NCBI RefSeq assembly: GCF_003855255.1 | Contig: NZ_CP034072.1 | Span: 3,340,727 to 3,404,726, forward strand | DNA from: Mycolicibacterium nivoides | GTDB lineage: Bacteria > Actinomycetota > Actinomycetes > Mycobacteriales > Mycobacteriaceae | Length of the DNA: 64,000 bases | Direction of reading: 5' to 3' | Shown: positions 50,603 through 58,802 of the stretch, in pieces | How the letters are laid out: every line of letters begins with the position of its first letter | Position numbering within the stretch: position 1 is the first letter of the stretch | Translations under genes and position numbers: made by a program | The notes under the pieces: generated by a model | What the model was told of the DNA's origin: nothing | Seen by the model: the letters and a program-made list of their open reading frames with translations, nothing else | Databases searched by the model: none

Positions 50603-51867
50603 GCATCGAGACCGAGACGCGCTCCGGCATCGACCCGACCCGCTGGCCCGACGTGGCGCGGCCGCCGGGCGGACCGGCCGCCGTCATCGCCGGCGCCGCG
50701 GCCGGACGGCTGCTGAAGCGGGCCGCCGCCACGTTGCCGGTGCGGCTGGCGCTGCCCGGCGGAACCGTCATCGGGGCGGCCGACCCGACGTTGCCCACCA
50801 TGGTCATCGACCGGCCGGACGCTCTCACCCGCAGGATCGGTCGGTACGGCCTGATCGGGTTCGGTGAGTCGTACATGGCCGGTGAGTGGCATTCGACCGA
50901 CCTCGTCGGATTGCTCACCGAGTTCGGAAGATCGATGGGTGATCTGATTCCGGCTGCACTGCAACGATTCCGGAGCGTCACCCTGCCCCGGTCACCACGT
51001 TCCCAGCACAACGAGCCCGCACAGGCCCGACGGAACGTCTCGGCCCACTACGACCTGTCGAATGAGCTCTTCGCGGAGTTCCTCGACGAGACGATGACAT
51101 ACTCCAGCGCACTGTTCGAGCACCTTCCTGCCACTCCGGACGTACTGGCAGATGCCCAGCGCCGCAAGATCGACCGGTTGCTCGACGCGGCCGGTGTCGG
51201 GCCGGGCAGCCGGGTACTGGAGATCGGGACCGGGTGGGGCGAGCTCTGTATCCGTGCCGCCGCGCGGGGCGCGCAGGTCCGGTCGATCACCCTGTCGTCC
51301 GAGCAGCAGCGGCTGGCCCGGCACCGGGTGGCGGCCGCGGGCCTTGCCGACCGCGTCGACATCGACCTGCGCGATTACCGCGATGTCGACGGCTGCTACG
51401 ACGCCGTGCTTTCCGTCGAGATGATCGAGGCGGTCGGATATCGATTCTGGCCCACTTACTTTCAGGCCCTCGACCGCCTCGTTCTCCCGGGCGGCCGGAT
51501 CGCGATCCAGGCGATCACGATGCCGCACGACCGCATGCTGGCTACCCGCGACACCTACACCTGGATACAGAAGTACATCTTCCCGGGCGGGCTACTGCCC
51601 TCGACCAAGGCGATCATCGGCCTGACCGAACGCGGTACCCGGCTACGGACGGTCGACATGATGTCGCTGCGTCCGCACTACGCCGAGACCCTCCGGTTGT
51701 GGCGTGAGGGCTTCCTCGCGCGCCGCGACGCGCTTGCATCACAAGGATTCGACGATGTGTTCCAGCGGATGTGGGAGCTGTACCTGGCTTACTCCGAGGC
51801 GGGGTTCGCCGCCGGCTATCTCGACGTCTACCAGTGGACCTTCGCACCGACGGGAGGACACCGGTGA
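50599..51867 (+). CDS. ufaA1: cyclopropane-fatty-acid synthase family methyltransferase (UfaA1-like)
   Basis: 422-residue SAM-dependent methyltransferase acting on unsaturated phospholipid acyl chains. SAM motif RVLEIGTGWGELCIRAA, the substrate-site blocks SAHYDLSNELFAEFLDETMT and TYTWIQKYIFPGG, and an N-terminal non-catalytic lipid-binding region (about 1-130) are visible. Order and similarity correspond to Rv0447c (ufaA1), linked by some work to tuberculostearate-type branching. GTG start overlapping the previous stop by four bases. The product here could be methyl-branched, cyclopropane or related fatty acids. Confidence 0.92.
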   Translation: MSIETETRSGIDPTRWPDVARPPGGPAAVIAGAAAGRLLKRAAATLPVRLALPGGTVIGAADPTLPTMVIDRPDALTRRIGRYGLIGFGESYMAGEWHSTDLVGLLTEFGRSMGDLIPAALQRFRSVTLPRSPRSQHNEPAQARRNVSAHYDLSNELFAEFLDETMTYSSALFEHLPATPDVLADAQRRKIDRLLDAAGVGPGSRVLEIGTGWGELCIRAAARGAQVRSITLSSEQQRLARHRVAAAGLADRVDIDLRDYRDVDGCYDAVLSVEMIEAVGYRFWPTYFQALDRLVLPGGRIAIQAITMPHDRMLATRDTYTWIQKYIFPGGLLPSTKAIIGLTERGTRLRTVDMMSLRPHYAETLRLWREGFLARRDALASQGFDDVFQRMWELYLAYSEAGFAAGYLDVYQWTFAPTGGHR

Positions 51868-52643
51868 ACCTGCTCGTGATCGCCTTGGCTTCGCTGGCCG
51901 CGCTGGCCGTCGTGCACGGGTCCACCTTTCTGATCGGCCGAAAACTCGGGCGGTACAACGTGGTCGACGTGGCCTGGGGTGTCGGTTTCATCGTGGTCGC
52001 CGCGATCAGTGCTGTCCTGGGCACCGGCGATCCCTTCCGCCGCATCCTGCTGCTGGGCCTGGTCGGCCTCTGGGCGGGACGGTTGTCCTGGCACATGGTG
52101 CTCAAATCGGCGGGAAAAGGTGAGGACCCGCGCTACCGGCAGCTGCTCGGCGGCGACTTCTCGGCCGGCCACGTGCTGCGCAAGATATTCGTGATCCAGG
52201 CGGCCGCAACGTGGTTCGTCTCGCTACCGGTGCAGCTGTCGGCCACCCTCGGACCGACGCCCACGGCCCTGCGGCCCGTTCTGATTGCCGGCGTGACGAT
52301 CTGGGTCGTCGGGGTGGCCTTCGAGGCCGTCGGAGACCATCAGCTGCGCCGGTTCAAATCCGACCCGGCCAACAAGGGCGCGATCATGGACCGCGGCCTG
52401 TGGGCCTGGACGCGCCATCCCAACTATTTCGGGGACAGCTGTGTGTGGTGGGGGCTGTGGCTGGTGAGCATCTGCGGCTGGGTATCGCTGGTGACAGCGT
52501 TGTCCCCGGTGCTGATGACGTACTTCCTGGTGTACGCGACCGGTGCGCGCCTCGCCGAGAAACACATGGCCGGGCGGCCGGGATTCACTGAGTATTGTTC
52601 GCGCACTTCATTTTTCATTCCCGCCCCGCCGAGATCCGGATAA
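51864..52643 (+). CDS. DUF1295 membrane protein (Rv0446c-like)
   Basis: 259-residue membrane protein with about six helices. It belongs to the steroid-5-alpha-reductase-like DUF1295 family, shown by YNVVDVAWGVGFIVVA, the NADPH-side block RFKSDPANKGAIMDRGLWAW and TRHPNYFGDSCVWWGLWL. A reductase role on the modified acyl chain is plausible but unproven. GTG at 51864 overlaps the previous stop. Its stop lies 8 bases before the sigK start. Confidence 0.9.
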   Translation: MNLLVIALASLAALAVVHGSTFLIGRKLGRYNVVDVAWGVGFIVVAAISAVLGTGDPFRRILLLGLVGLWAGRLSWHMVLKSAGKGEDPRYRQLLGGDFSAGHVLRKIFVIQAAATWFVSLPVQLSATLGPTPTALRPVLIAGVTIWVVGVAFEAVGDHQLRRFKSDPANKGAIMDRGLWAWTRHPNYFGDSCVWWGLWLVSICGWVSLVTALSPVLMTYFLVYATGARLAEKHMAGRPGFTEYCSRTSFFIPAPPRSG

Positions 52644-52651
52644 GCAGGACG

Positions 52652-53227
52652 ATGCCGGCCCCGGTGGCTAGGCTGATGCGGGTGACCGCCGAACTCGACG
52701 CGTTGCTCCACCGGGTGGCCCGACAGGACGTCGACGCCTTCGCCGAACTGTACGACCAGACGAGGTCCAGGGTGTTCGGCCTGGTCACGCGGGTTCTTCG
52801 GGATCCGGGATACAGCGAGGAAACCACCCAGGACATCTACCTTCAGGTGTGGCACGCCGCGGGCACCTACAACCCGGCCGCCGGTTCCCCGATGGCCTGG
52901 CTGATGACGCTGGCACACCGGCGGGCGGTGGACCGGGTGCGCGCCGAACAGGCCGCCAGCCGGCGTGAGTCCCGCTACGGCGCGAGCAACGTGGAGCCGG
53001 CCGTCGACCACGTCGCGGACTCGGTGATCACCCGGGACGAGCAACGCAGGGTGGCCGACTGCCTGTCCTCGCTGACCGAGGACCAGCGCGAGTGCATCCA
53101 CCTCGCCTACTACGACGGGCTGACCTACAGCCAGGTGTCCCAACGGCTGACAGCCAATCTCGCCACCATCAAATCCCGGATGCGTGACGCGATCCGCGGC
53201 CTCCGCAACTGTCTGGGGGCGGCATGA
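52652..53227 (+). CDS. sigK: ECF RNA polymerase sigma factor SigK
   Basis: 191-residue ECF sigma factor. Region 2 contains [34 protein letters not shown] and [17 protein letters not shown]. Region 4 contains [20 protein letters not shown] and [20 protein letters not shown]. Close to Rv0445c. ATG 52652 follows GCAGGA; an in-frame ATG at 52676 is an alternative. Regulates its own operon through the promoter at 48536, by inference. Coupled to the anti-sigma gene by an ATGA overlap. Confidence 0.95.
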   Translation: MPAPVARLMRVTAELDALLHRVARQDVDAFAELYDQTRSRVFGLVTRVLRDPGYSEETTQDIYLQVWHAAGTYNPAAGSPMAWLMTLAHRRAVDRVRAEQAASRRESRYGASNVEPAVDHVADSVITRDEQRRVADCLSSLTEDQRECIHLAYYDGLTYSQVSQRLTANLATIKSRMRDAIRGLRNCLGAA

Positions 53228-53928
53228 CCGACCCGATGGACCCCGAGCTGACGACGCTGGCCACCCCGTACGCACTGCACGCGGTATCGGACGCCGAACG
53301 CACCGAGATCGAACAGCGCCTCGTGGCGGCACCGCCGGAGGTCGCCGCGCAGTTCGCGAGCGAGGTACGGGACGTGCGCGAGACCATGGCCACCGTGGCG
53401 GCGGGCACCGCACTGGAGCCGCCCGCAGACCTGCGGGACCGGCTGCTCGCGGCGGTGTCGGCGGGTGCACAGCGACCCACCCGGCACTGGTGGCGAACCG
53501 CCGCACTGGCCGCCGCGGCCGCCGTCGTGGTCGCCGTCGCGGGCATCGGGATAGGCATCGCGATGCGGCCGGCCCCGACACCGTCGGCCGCCGAACAGAT
53601 CTTTGCCGCCCCCGACGTGCGGACCGTGTCCGGCGCGATCCCCACCGGCGGAACCGCGACGGTGGTGTTCTCCCGCGAACGCGACGCCGGCGTGCTGGTG
53701 ATGAACGGGGTCACGCCGCCGGAAGCCGGCACGGTCTATCAGATGTGGCTGCTGCGCGAGGGCGGGCCGGAATCGGCGGGCACCATGGACTCTGCGGCCG
53801 TCGCGCCGTCGACTACGGCGGTGCTACCGAACCTGGGTGACGCGTCGGCATTGGCTTTCACCGTCGAGCCGGGTCGCGGTTCGACGGCACCGACCACGCC
53901 GATCTTCGCCGAGCTGCCCCTGCGGTGA
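53224..53928 (+). CDS. rskA: anti-sigma-K factor RskA
   Basis: 234-residue single-pass membrane anti-sigma factor. N-terminal cytoplasmic domain ([20 protein letters not shown]), one membrane helix at about 88-110 (alanine/valine-rich) and an extracytoplasmic domain with [20 protein letters not shown] and [17 protein letters not shown], the RskA C-terminal fold. It sequesters SigK until cleaved by regulated proteolysis, as known for Rv0444c. ATG overlaps the sigK stop by four bases. No inactivating change is obvious. Confidence 0.94.
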   Translation: MTDPMDPELTTLATPYALHAVSDAERTEIEQRLVAAPPEVAAQFASEVRDVRETMATVAAGTALEPPADLRDRLLAAVSAGAQRPTRHWWRTAALAAAAAVVVAVAGIGIGIAMRPAPTPSAAEQIFAAPDVRTVSGAIPTGGTATVVFSRERDAGVLVMNGVTPPEAGTVYQMWLLREGGPESAGTMDSAAVAPSTTAVLPNLGDASALAFTVEPGRGSTAPTTPIFAELPLR

Positions 53929-54010
53929 TGTGACGTGCATGGGGTGGGCGAAACCGGGGTACTGCTGAGACGACCGTGCGAATTGGCCATACGGAAGTAG
54001 GTGACGCGAG

Positions 54011-54892
54011 ATGTCACAGAACGCGGAGAACCTCAGCAAGGCGCCCACTCCCGATCAGGCCGAGGACAACGCCTTCTTCCCGTCGCCCTACTCGTTGAGT
54101 CAGTACACCTCACCCAAGACCGACTTCGCCGGTGTCGAACACAAGGGCGCCTACACCGAGGGCCGGTGGAAGGTGCTGATGATCGCCGCAGAAGAGCGAT
54201 ATGTGCTGTGCCAGAACGGAAAGATGTTCTCCACCGGCAACCACCCGGTGGAGATGCTGCTGCCGCTGCACCATCTGATGCAGACCGGATTCGACGTCGA
54301 CGTCGCGACCATCTCCGGGTACCCGGCCAAGCTGGAGTTGTGGGCCATGCCCCACGAGGACCGGGCGGTGACCTCGACCTACGAGGCCCTCAAACCCAAG
54401 CTCAAGCAACCGCACAGGCTGTCCGACCTGGTCGACGACCTCAGGGCCTCCGATTATCTCGCGGTCTTCATCCCCGGCGGCCACGGTGCCGTCGTCGGGC
54501 TGCCCGGCAGCGAAGCGGTGGGCCGGACATTGAACTGGGCCCTGGACCACGGCCGGTTCATCATCACGCTGTGTCATGGTCCGGCGGCCCTGCTGGCCGC
54601 CGGCCTCGGCAAGGCCCGGTCACCGTTGGCCGGGTATTCGGTGTGCGTGTTCCCCGACTCGCTCGACGAGGGGCCCAACATCGAGATCGGCTACCTGCCT
54701 GGGCGCCTGCAGTGGCTCGTGGCCGACCTGCTGACCAAGCAAGGGCTCACCGTCGTCAACGACAAGATGGCCGGCACCGTGCATCAAGACCGCCGGCTGC
54801 TCACCGGCGACAGCCCACTGGCCTCCGATGCGCTGGGCAAGCTGGCCGTCAACTGTCTGCTCGACGCCCTCGGGACGGCACCTCAGTCCTGA
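54011..54892 (+). CDS. hchA: HchA/Hsp31-like chaperone and protein/nucleotide deglycase
   Basis: 293-residue DJ-1/PfpI-superfamily protein. The nucleophile Cys is in [15 protein letters not shown] with adjacent His, and the Glu elbow in [14 protein letters not shown]. The N-terminal extension [17 protein letters not shown] is typical of HchA rather than shorter DJ-1 proteins. It would repair methylglyoxal/glyoxal adducts and act as a holding chaperone. ATG 54011, 82 bases after rskA; not obviously part of the SigK operon. Confidence 0.9.
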   Translation: MSQNAENLSKAPTPDQAEDNAFFPSPYSLSQYTSPKTDFAGVEHKGAYTEGRWKVLMIAAEERYVLCQNGKMFSTGNHPVEMLLPLHHLMQTGFDVDVATISGYPAKLELWAMPHEDRAVTSTYEALKPKLKQPHRLSDLVDDLRASDYLAVFIPGGHGAVVGLPGSEAVGRTLNWALDHGRFIITLCHGPAALLAAGLGKARSPLAGYSVCVFPDSLDEGPNIEIGYLPGRLQWLVADLLTKQGLTVVNDKMAGTVHQDRRLLTGDSPLASDALGKLAVNCLLDALGTAPQS

Positions 54893-54898
54893 TCGGCC

Positions 54899-55408
54899 TC
54901 AGACCCCTGCCTGCCCGTCGATGCGTTCCCGGATCAGGTCCGCATGCCCGCAGTGGCGGGCGTACTCGGCGATCATGTGCGTATAGATCCAGCGCAAGCT
55001 GACCTCGCCGCCCATGAAGGCCGCGGTGTCGTGGAGCTCGCGCGCCGCGGCGTTGATACGCGCCTGCTCGACCTCGTCCTGCCAGATTTGCGCTGCGACG
55101 GCGAACGACGACTCAGCGGACACCTCGAAACCACCATCGTGTCCGTCTGGATCCCGCTGCCCGAAGATCGCCGGCGCGTCCTCACCGGTGAGCACTCTGC
55201 GGAACCAGTTCCGCTCCACCTCCGCCGCGTGCTGCACCAGGCCCTGCAGGCTCAGCCCGGACGGCGGCACCGACGCCGAACGCAGCTGTTCGTCATCCAG
55301 TCCTTCACATTTGAGCGCCAACGTGGCCCGATAGAAGTCCAGCCAGCTCTCCAGCGTCGTGCGCTCATCGGCATTCATCGGCGGCATCGGCCGCTGGATC
55401 GACGTCAT
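54899..55408 (-). CDS. DinB/DUF664-family protein
   Basis: 169-residue four-helix-bundle protein, a family that includes thiol (mycothiol)-dependent metal-binding transferases. Candidate metal histidines are in LVQHAAEVERNWF and THMIAEYARHCGHADLIRE, the latter almost diagnostic for DUF664. ATG at 55408 is chosen; an ATG at 55426 adds six residues. Substrate unknown. Convergent with hchA. Confidence 0.88.
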   Translation of the reverse strand: MTSIQRPMPPMNADERTTLESWLDFYRATLALKCEGLDDEQLRSASVPPSGLSLQGLVQHAAEVERNWFRRVLTGEDAPAIFGQRDPDGHDGGFEVSAESSFAVAAQIWQDEVEQARINAAARELHDTAAFMGGEVSLRWIYTHMIAEYARHCGHADLIRERIDGQAGV

Positions 55409-55691
55409 GGTCTGTGATGCTGCCATCGCGCAGGACACTGGGACGGACCGACCGCAGTGGAGGGCTCGGGGCGGCCCGACGAACGCTTCCTGTGCTCACC
55501 TTTGCGCAAGCTGTGTGTTGATGAGAGTTCCGCGAGGGAGCCGGTCCGTGTGGCGGCGCCGCGTGACATTTAGTTATGCTTAATATTGCGAAGGCATACG
55601 ATTGAGCCCGCGCACCAGCACCTGAACATCTGGCATCACGCGGTCGGGGAGTGATGTGACCAGACCATCGGTCATCATCGAGGAGATCGGC

Positions 55692-57785
55692 ATGACTGCC
55701 CTCAGCCCCCCGCCCGTCGACTTGAGGTCTTTGCGGCCCGCCGAGCCGGTGCCCCGGCGACGCAGGTTCATCCCCCGGTCACGCCGGGGCAAAACGGCCA
55801 TCGCCGGCGGATTGGCCGTGCTACTCGTCGCCGGCTTGCTCGGCGCGACGTACACGAGCTCGCCGGGAGCCACCTTGTCGGGCGCCCAGAAGGCGATCTT
55901 CCCCGAGCACGCGCAAGACGTCGCCCTGACCGCTGTCGTCGACGACCTGAAACGGGCGCAGGACATCCTGGGCAGCGGGCAGCAGCCCACAGCCGATCAA
56001 TTGACCGACGCCCGCACAGCACTGAATCAGGCCAAGCAGGGTCTGGACTACGTATCACCGTCGCCTCAGCGCACCAGTCTGCAGAACCTCTATCTGCAAC
56101 TGACACAACAACTTCTGCAGTACACACCCGATTCGGTACAACAACTGGCGGCACTGCCCGCACCCGCTGCGCCACCGCAGGCGCCCGACGCGGTACTGAC
56201 AAGCGCGTCCGCACCGACCTGGGGGTACGCGGGCGCGGGTGACGACTTCATCCCACCGCCACCCGATGTTCCGGTCGAGCCAGCAGCCGGCTGGCCCCAG
56301 CCCGCGGATCCGCCGTTGACTCCCAACCTCGGGTACCTGGGTTACTACGACCCGTCCTGGGGACAGCTGTACGGCTACAACCCGACCGGCTGGTACAACT
56401 ACGATCTCGGCGGCTACAACCAGTACGGCTACGACTTCGTCGGCTACGACCGCTGGGGATATGACCGGTGGGGCTACGACCGCTGGGGGTATGACCACTG
56501 GGGGTACAACTGGGCCGGCTACAACTGGGCCGGCTACGACCGTGACGGCTGGGACCGCAACGGCTGCAACGAATGGGGCCAGCGCCGTGGCTACCCCGGT
56601 GACCCGCGCAGGCAGGACTGGTATGACCACCACCACCCGTACAAGCAGTACTACCAGTGGAAGTTCCAGAACCACGATCCGGTGTACCGCCGCGCGCAGT
56701 GGAATCGGGCCCACGGGTTCAACCCGGACAGGTACCAGAACTGGAACATGAACCGGGATTGGCACAATCCGCGCAACCGCGACTGGGCACGGCCGGCCAT
56801 CCCCGATTCGGCCGTCAAAGTGAACATCCGGATCTCGTCTCCGGTGGTGAACCTGAATGCCTCACTGGCGCAGTTCATCTCCAACGACAAGGCGACGCGC
56901 AGCTCCAGGGAGCTGATGAAGAACCTCGCGGACAAGTCCGCCCGTGACTTCACCAAGGAACTCACCCCTCGGCCCACCATCCTCACCGGGCCGCCGTCGG
57001 CGTCAGCCCTGAAGGACCGTCCCGAACCACCCACGGCAAACCACGAAACATCTTTTGCACCACCGGCATTGACGGCGGCCGCGCCGGCTGCGGTCCCATC
57101 GAAGGTGTCACCCGGGTTTTCCGCGCCCAAAGTTCCACCGGCGCCCGCCTACACCCCGCCGGTGACCGACAAACCGCGCGAGAAGCCAGAGCCCGTACCG
57201 GACAACACGGCACCGAATTCGGACCCGGATCGTTCCGCCGGGCAGATGCCGACTCCCCCCAAAGGGGACGCACCAGACCGCGCTGGGGCCCCGCCCGCCG
57301 AGCGGAGACCGGGGGGCCCGTCCAGCCCCGAGGTCGCGCCACCGGCCGAATCGAAACCCGAACCGAAAACGGAGCGGCCATCCGACCCCGCGGTGACCCC
57401 GCCCCGCGAAGGCTCGGAGCCCCACCGGGACAATCCCGTTCGTGAGGCGCCGGCACCAGAAGCGCCGACGCCGGATGCGCCGGTCCAGCAGGCCCCGACC
57501 CGGGAAGATCCACCGCGACAGCGCTCCGCACCGGAACCCACGGCACAGGCCCCCGAACCGCCGCGGCAGAGGACCGCACCGGAACCCCAGGCTCCTGCTC
57601 CCGAGGCCCCGGTCCGACAGGCGCCCGTCCAACAAGCGCCCGTCCGAGAGGCACCGCCCGCACAGGAGGCGCCTGCCCGGCAGAAGCCCGAGCGGCAGGC
57701 ACCGCAATCTGATCCGGGCCCACGTCAGGCGCCCGAACAGCCACGGTCAAAGGGACCCAAGTGTTCTTCATTTCCCATGTGCTGA
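55692..57785 (+). CDS. membrane-anchored GY[DN]xW-pentad-repeat protein with Pro-rich tail
   Basis: 697-residue protein not recognised as any named family. Residues 1-33 are basic and Pro-rich, 34-54 a single membrane helix (N-in), and 60-160 a helical region rich in Gln/Leu with QLTDARTALNQAKQGLDY. Residues 213-291 form a Tyr/Trp/Gly repeat with ten consecutive pentads of the type GYDRW (241-290). Residues 300-430 are Asn/Arg/Trp/Tyr-rich, then VKVNIRISSPVVNLNASLAQ. Residues 430-690 are a disordered Pro/Glu/Ala/Gln tail ending KCSSFPMC. ATG 55692 follows GAGGAGA. Likely a cell-envelope protein extending through the wall; function unknown. Monocistronic. Confidence 0.8.
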   Translation: MTALSPPPVDLRSLRPAEPVPRRRRFIPRSRRGKTAIAGGLAVLLVAGLLGATYTSSPGATLSGAQKAIFPEHAQDVALTAVVDDLKRAQDILGSGQQPTADQLTDARTALNQAKQGLDYVSPSPQRTSLQNLYLQLTQQLLQYTPDSVQQLAALPAPAAPPQAPDAVLTSASAPTWGYAGAGDDFIPPPPDVPVEPAAGWPQPADPPLTPNLGYLGYYDPSWGQLYGYNPTGWYNYDLGGYNQYGYDFVGYDRWGYDRWGYDRWGYDHWGYNWAGYNWAGYDRDGWDRNGCNEWGQRRGYPGDPRRQDWYDHHHPYKQYYQWKFQNHDPVYRRAQWNRAHGFNPDRYQNWNMNRDWHNPRNRDWARPAIPDSAVKVNIRISSPVVNLNASLAQFISNDKATRSSRELMKNLADKSARDFTKELTPRPTILTGPPSASALKDRPEPPTANHETSFAPPALTAAAPAAVPSKVSPGFSAPKVPPAPAYTPPVTDKPREKPEPVPDNTAPNSDPDRSAGQMPTPPKGDAPDRAGAPPAERRPGGPSSPEVAPPAESKPEPKTERPSDPAVTPPREGSEPHRDNPVREAPAPEAPTPDAPVQQAPTREDPPRQRSAPEPTAQAPEPPRQRTAPEPQAPAPEAPVRQAPVQQAPVREAPPAQEAPARQKPERQAPQSDPGPRQAPEQPRSKGPKCSSFPMC
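56412..56561 (+). repeat. 15-bp coding tandem repeat (GYDRW pentads)
   Basis: Ten 15-bp units encoding residues 241-290 of the membrane-anchored protein. GYDRW GYDRW GYDRW GYDHW in the centre are the most alike. Unit starts vary between GGCTAC and GGGTAC/GGATAT, so the copies have diverged synonymously, which indicates selection on the protein pattern rather than very recent expansion. Confidence 0.85.
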
Positions 57786-57949
57786 ACACCGGCGTCCGCT
57801 TCGAGCCTGACCCCACCGAACCGATCTGATCACCGCACCCGCGATGACGGTATTGCGGTGACGGTGACGAATGCGCTGCACTTGAGCCAAAGGGTTGGCG
57901 ACGACGACGTGGTGGCGGATTCGGTCATCCAATCGAGGAGGCAGACGCA

Positions 57950-58417
57950 ATGGGCATGGAAGGGTCGGTCACGGTGCGGATGTCCGCGCCGGCGGACCGC
58001 ATCTGGGATCTCATCTCCGATGTGCGCAACACCGGAAAGTTCTCGCCGGAGGTGATGGAAGCCGAGTGGCTCCGCGGTGCGACCGGTCCCGCACTGGGCG
58101 CCCGGTTCCGCGGGCACGTGAAGCGCAACGAGATCGGTCCCGTCTACTGGACCACCTGCAAGGTGACGGCCTGCGAGCCCGGGCGTGAGTTCGGCTTCGC
58201 CGTCCTGGCCGGCGACCGAGCCGTCAACACTTGGCACTACCGATTGACACCGGTAGGAACCGAGACCGACGTCACCGAATCCTTCCGGATGCCCCCAGGA
58301 GCTTTCACCGCCGTGTTCTCGCTGCTCGGCGGCCAGCTCCGTCGCCGCCGCAACGTCCGCGACATGCGTAAGACGCTGGAACGGATCAAGGCCGTGGTGG
58401 AGACCGACGAGCAGTAG
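57950..58417 (+). CDS. SRPBCC (polyketide cyclase/START-like) protein
   Basis: 155-residue hydrophobic-cavity protein. SVTVRMSAPADRIWDLISDV at the N-terminus and the WHYRLTPVGTETDVTESF strand pair near the C-terminus define the SRPBCC fold. Probable small-lipid or aromatic ligand binder; enzymatic role unknown. ATG 57950 follows GAGGAGG. The 164 bases upstream separate it from the repeat protein, and no terminator is obvious. Confidence 0.9.
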   Translation: MGMEGSVTVRMSAPADRIWDLISDVRNTGKFSPEVMEAEWLRGATGPALGARFRGHVKRNEIGPVYWTTCKVTACEPGREFGFAVLAGDRAVNTWHYRLTPVGTETDVTESFRMPPGAFTAVFSLLGGQLRRRRNVRDMRKTLERIKAVVETDEQ

Positions 58418-58457
58418 CCACCTCACGTGAAGGACTGCCACGCGCCGAGTTAGGCAC

Positions 58458-58772
58458 CTAACTCAGGTGAGCAAGATCGAGCCAGCTCTCGGCGATGTGC
58501 AAGACGTGACCGGTGGGCAGCGTTTCCAGCCGGGCACCCGGTATCGCAGCTGCGGTGACGCGGCCCAACCGCATGGGGATGGCGGTATCTTTCGATCCCC
58601 AGATCACCAGGCATTGCGTGGTGATGCGGTCAGCGCGTGGGCGCAGGTCGTGCTCGGGCGAAGCGAAACTGCGCCACATCGATGCGGTGAGTGGCGACGC
58701 GACTTCAACGGGGAAGCTCGGAAATCGGAGTGGAGGGTTCGCCAGATCAGCTGAAGGGTTTCCAGACGCCGT
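58458..58772 (-). pseudogene. C-terminal remnant of an alpha/beta hydrolase
   Basis: An open frame of about 104 codons without a good start. It encodes only the last third of an alpha/beta hydrolase: ITTQCLVIWGSKDTAIPMRL carries the acid residue and LETLPTGHVLHIAESWLD the catalytic His. The nucleophile half is absent; upstream the frame is closed by a TAG at 58773, 28 bases from the end of the Emb gene. An ATG at 58679 could allow a 73-residue product, but it would be inactive as a hydrolase. Most likely a gene truncated when the region was rearranged. Confidence 0.7.
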
Positions 58773-58802
58773 CTACCGGAGCACCGCACAGTGCCGCACC
58801 AC

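Noticed and set aside
53929..54010. SigF- or SigH-type promoter before hchA (GGGGTACTG near 53966)
   Set aside because: Only a partial -10-like sequence was found and no matching -35 element at proper distance.
55164..55230. AAC-N2-GTT sequence in the DinB gene resembling a KstR box
   Set aside because: The outer T and A of the consensus are missing and the site is within coding sequence.
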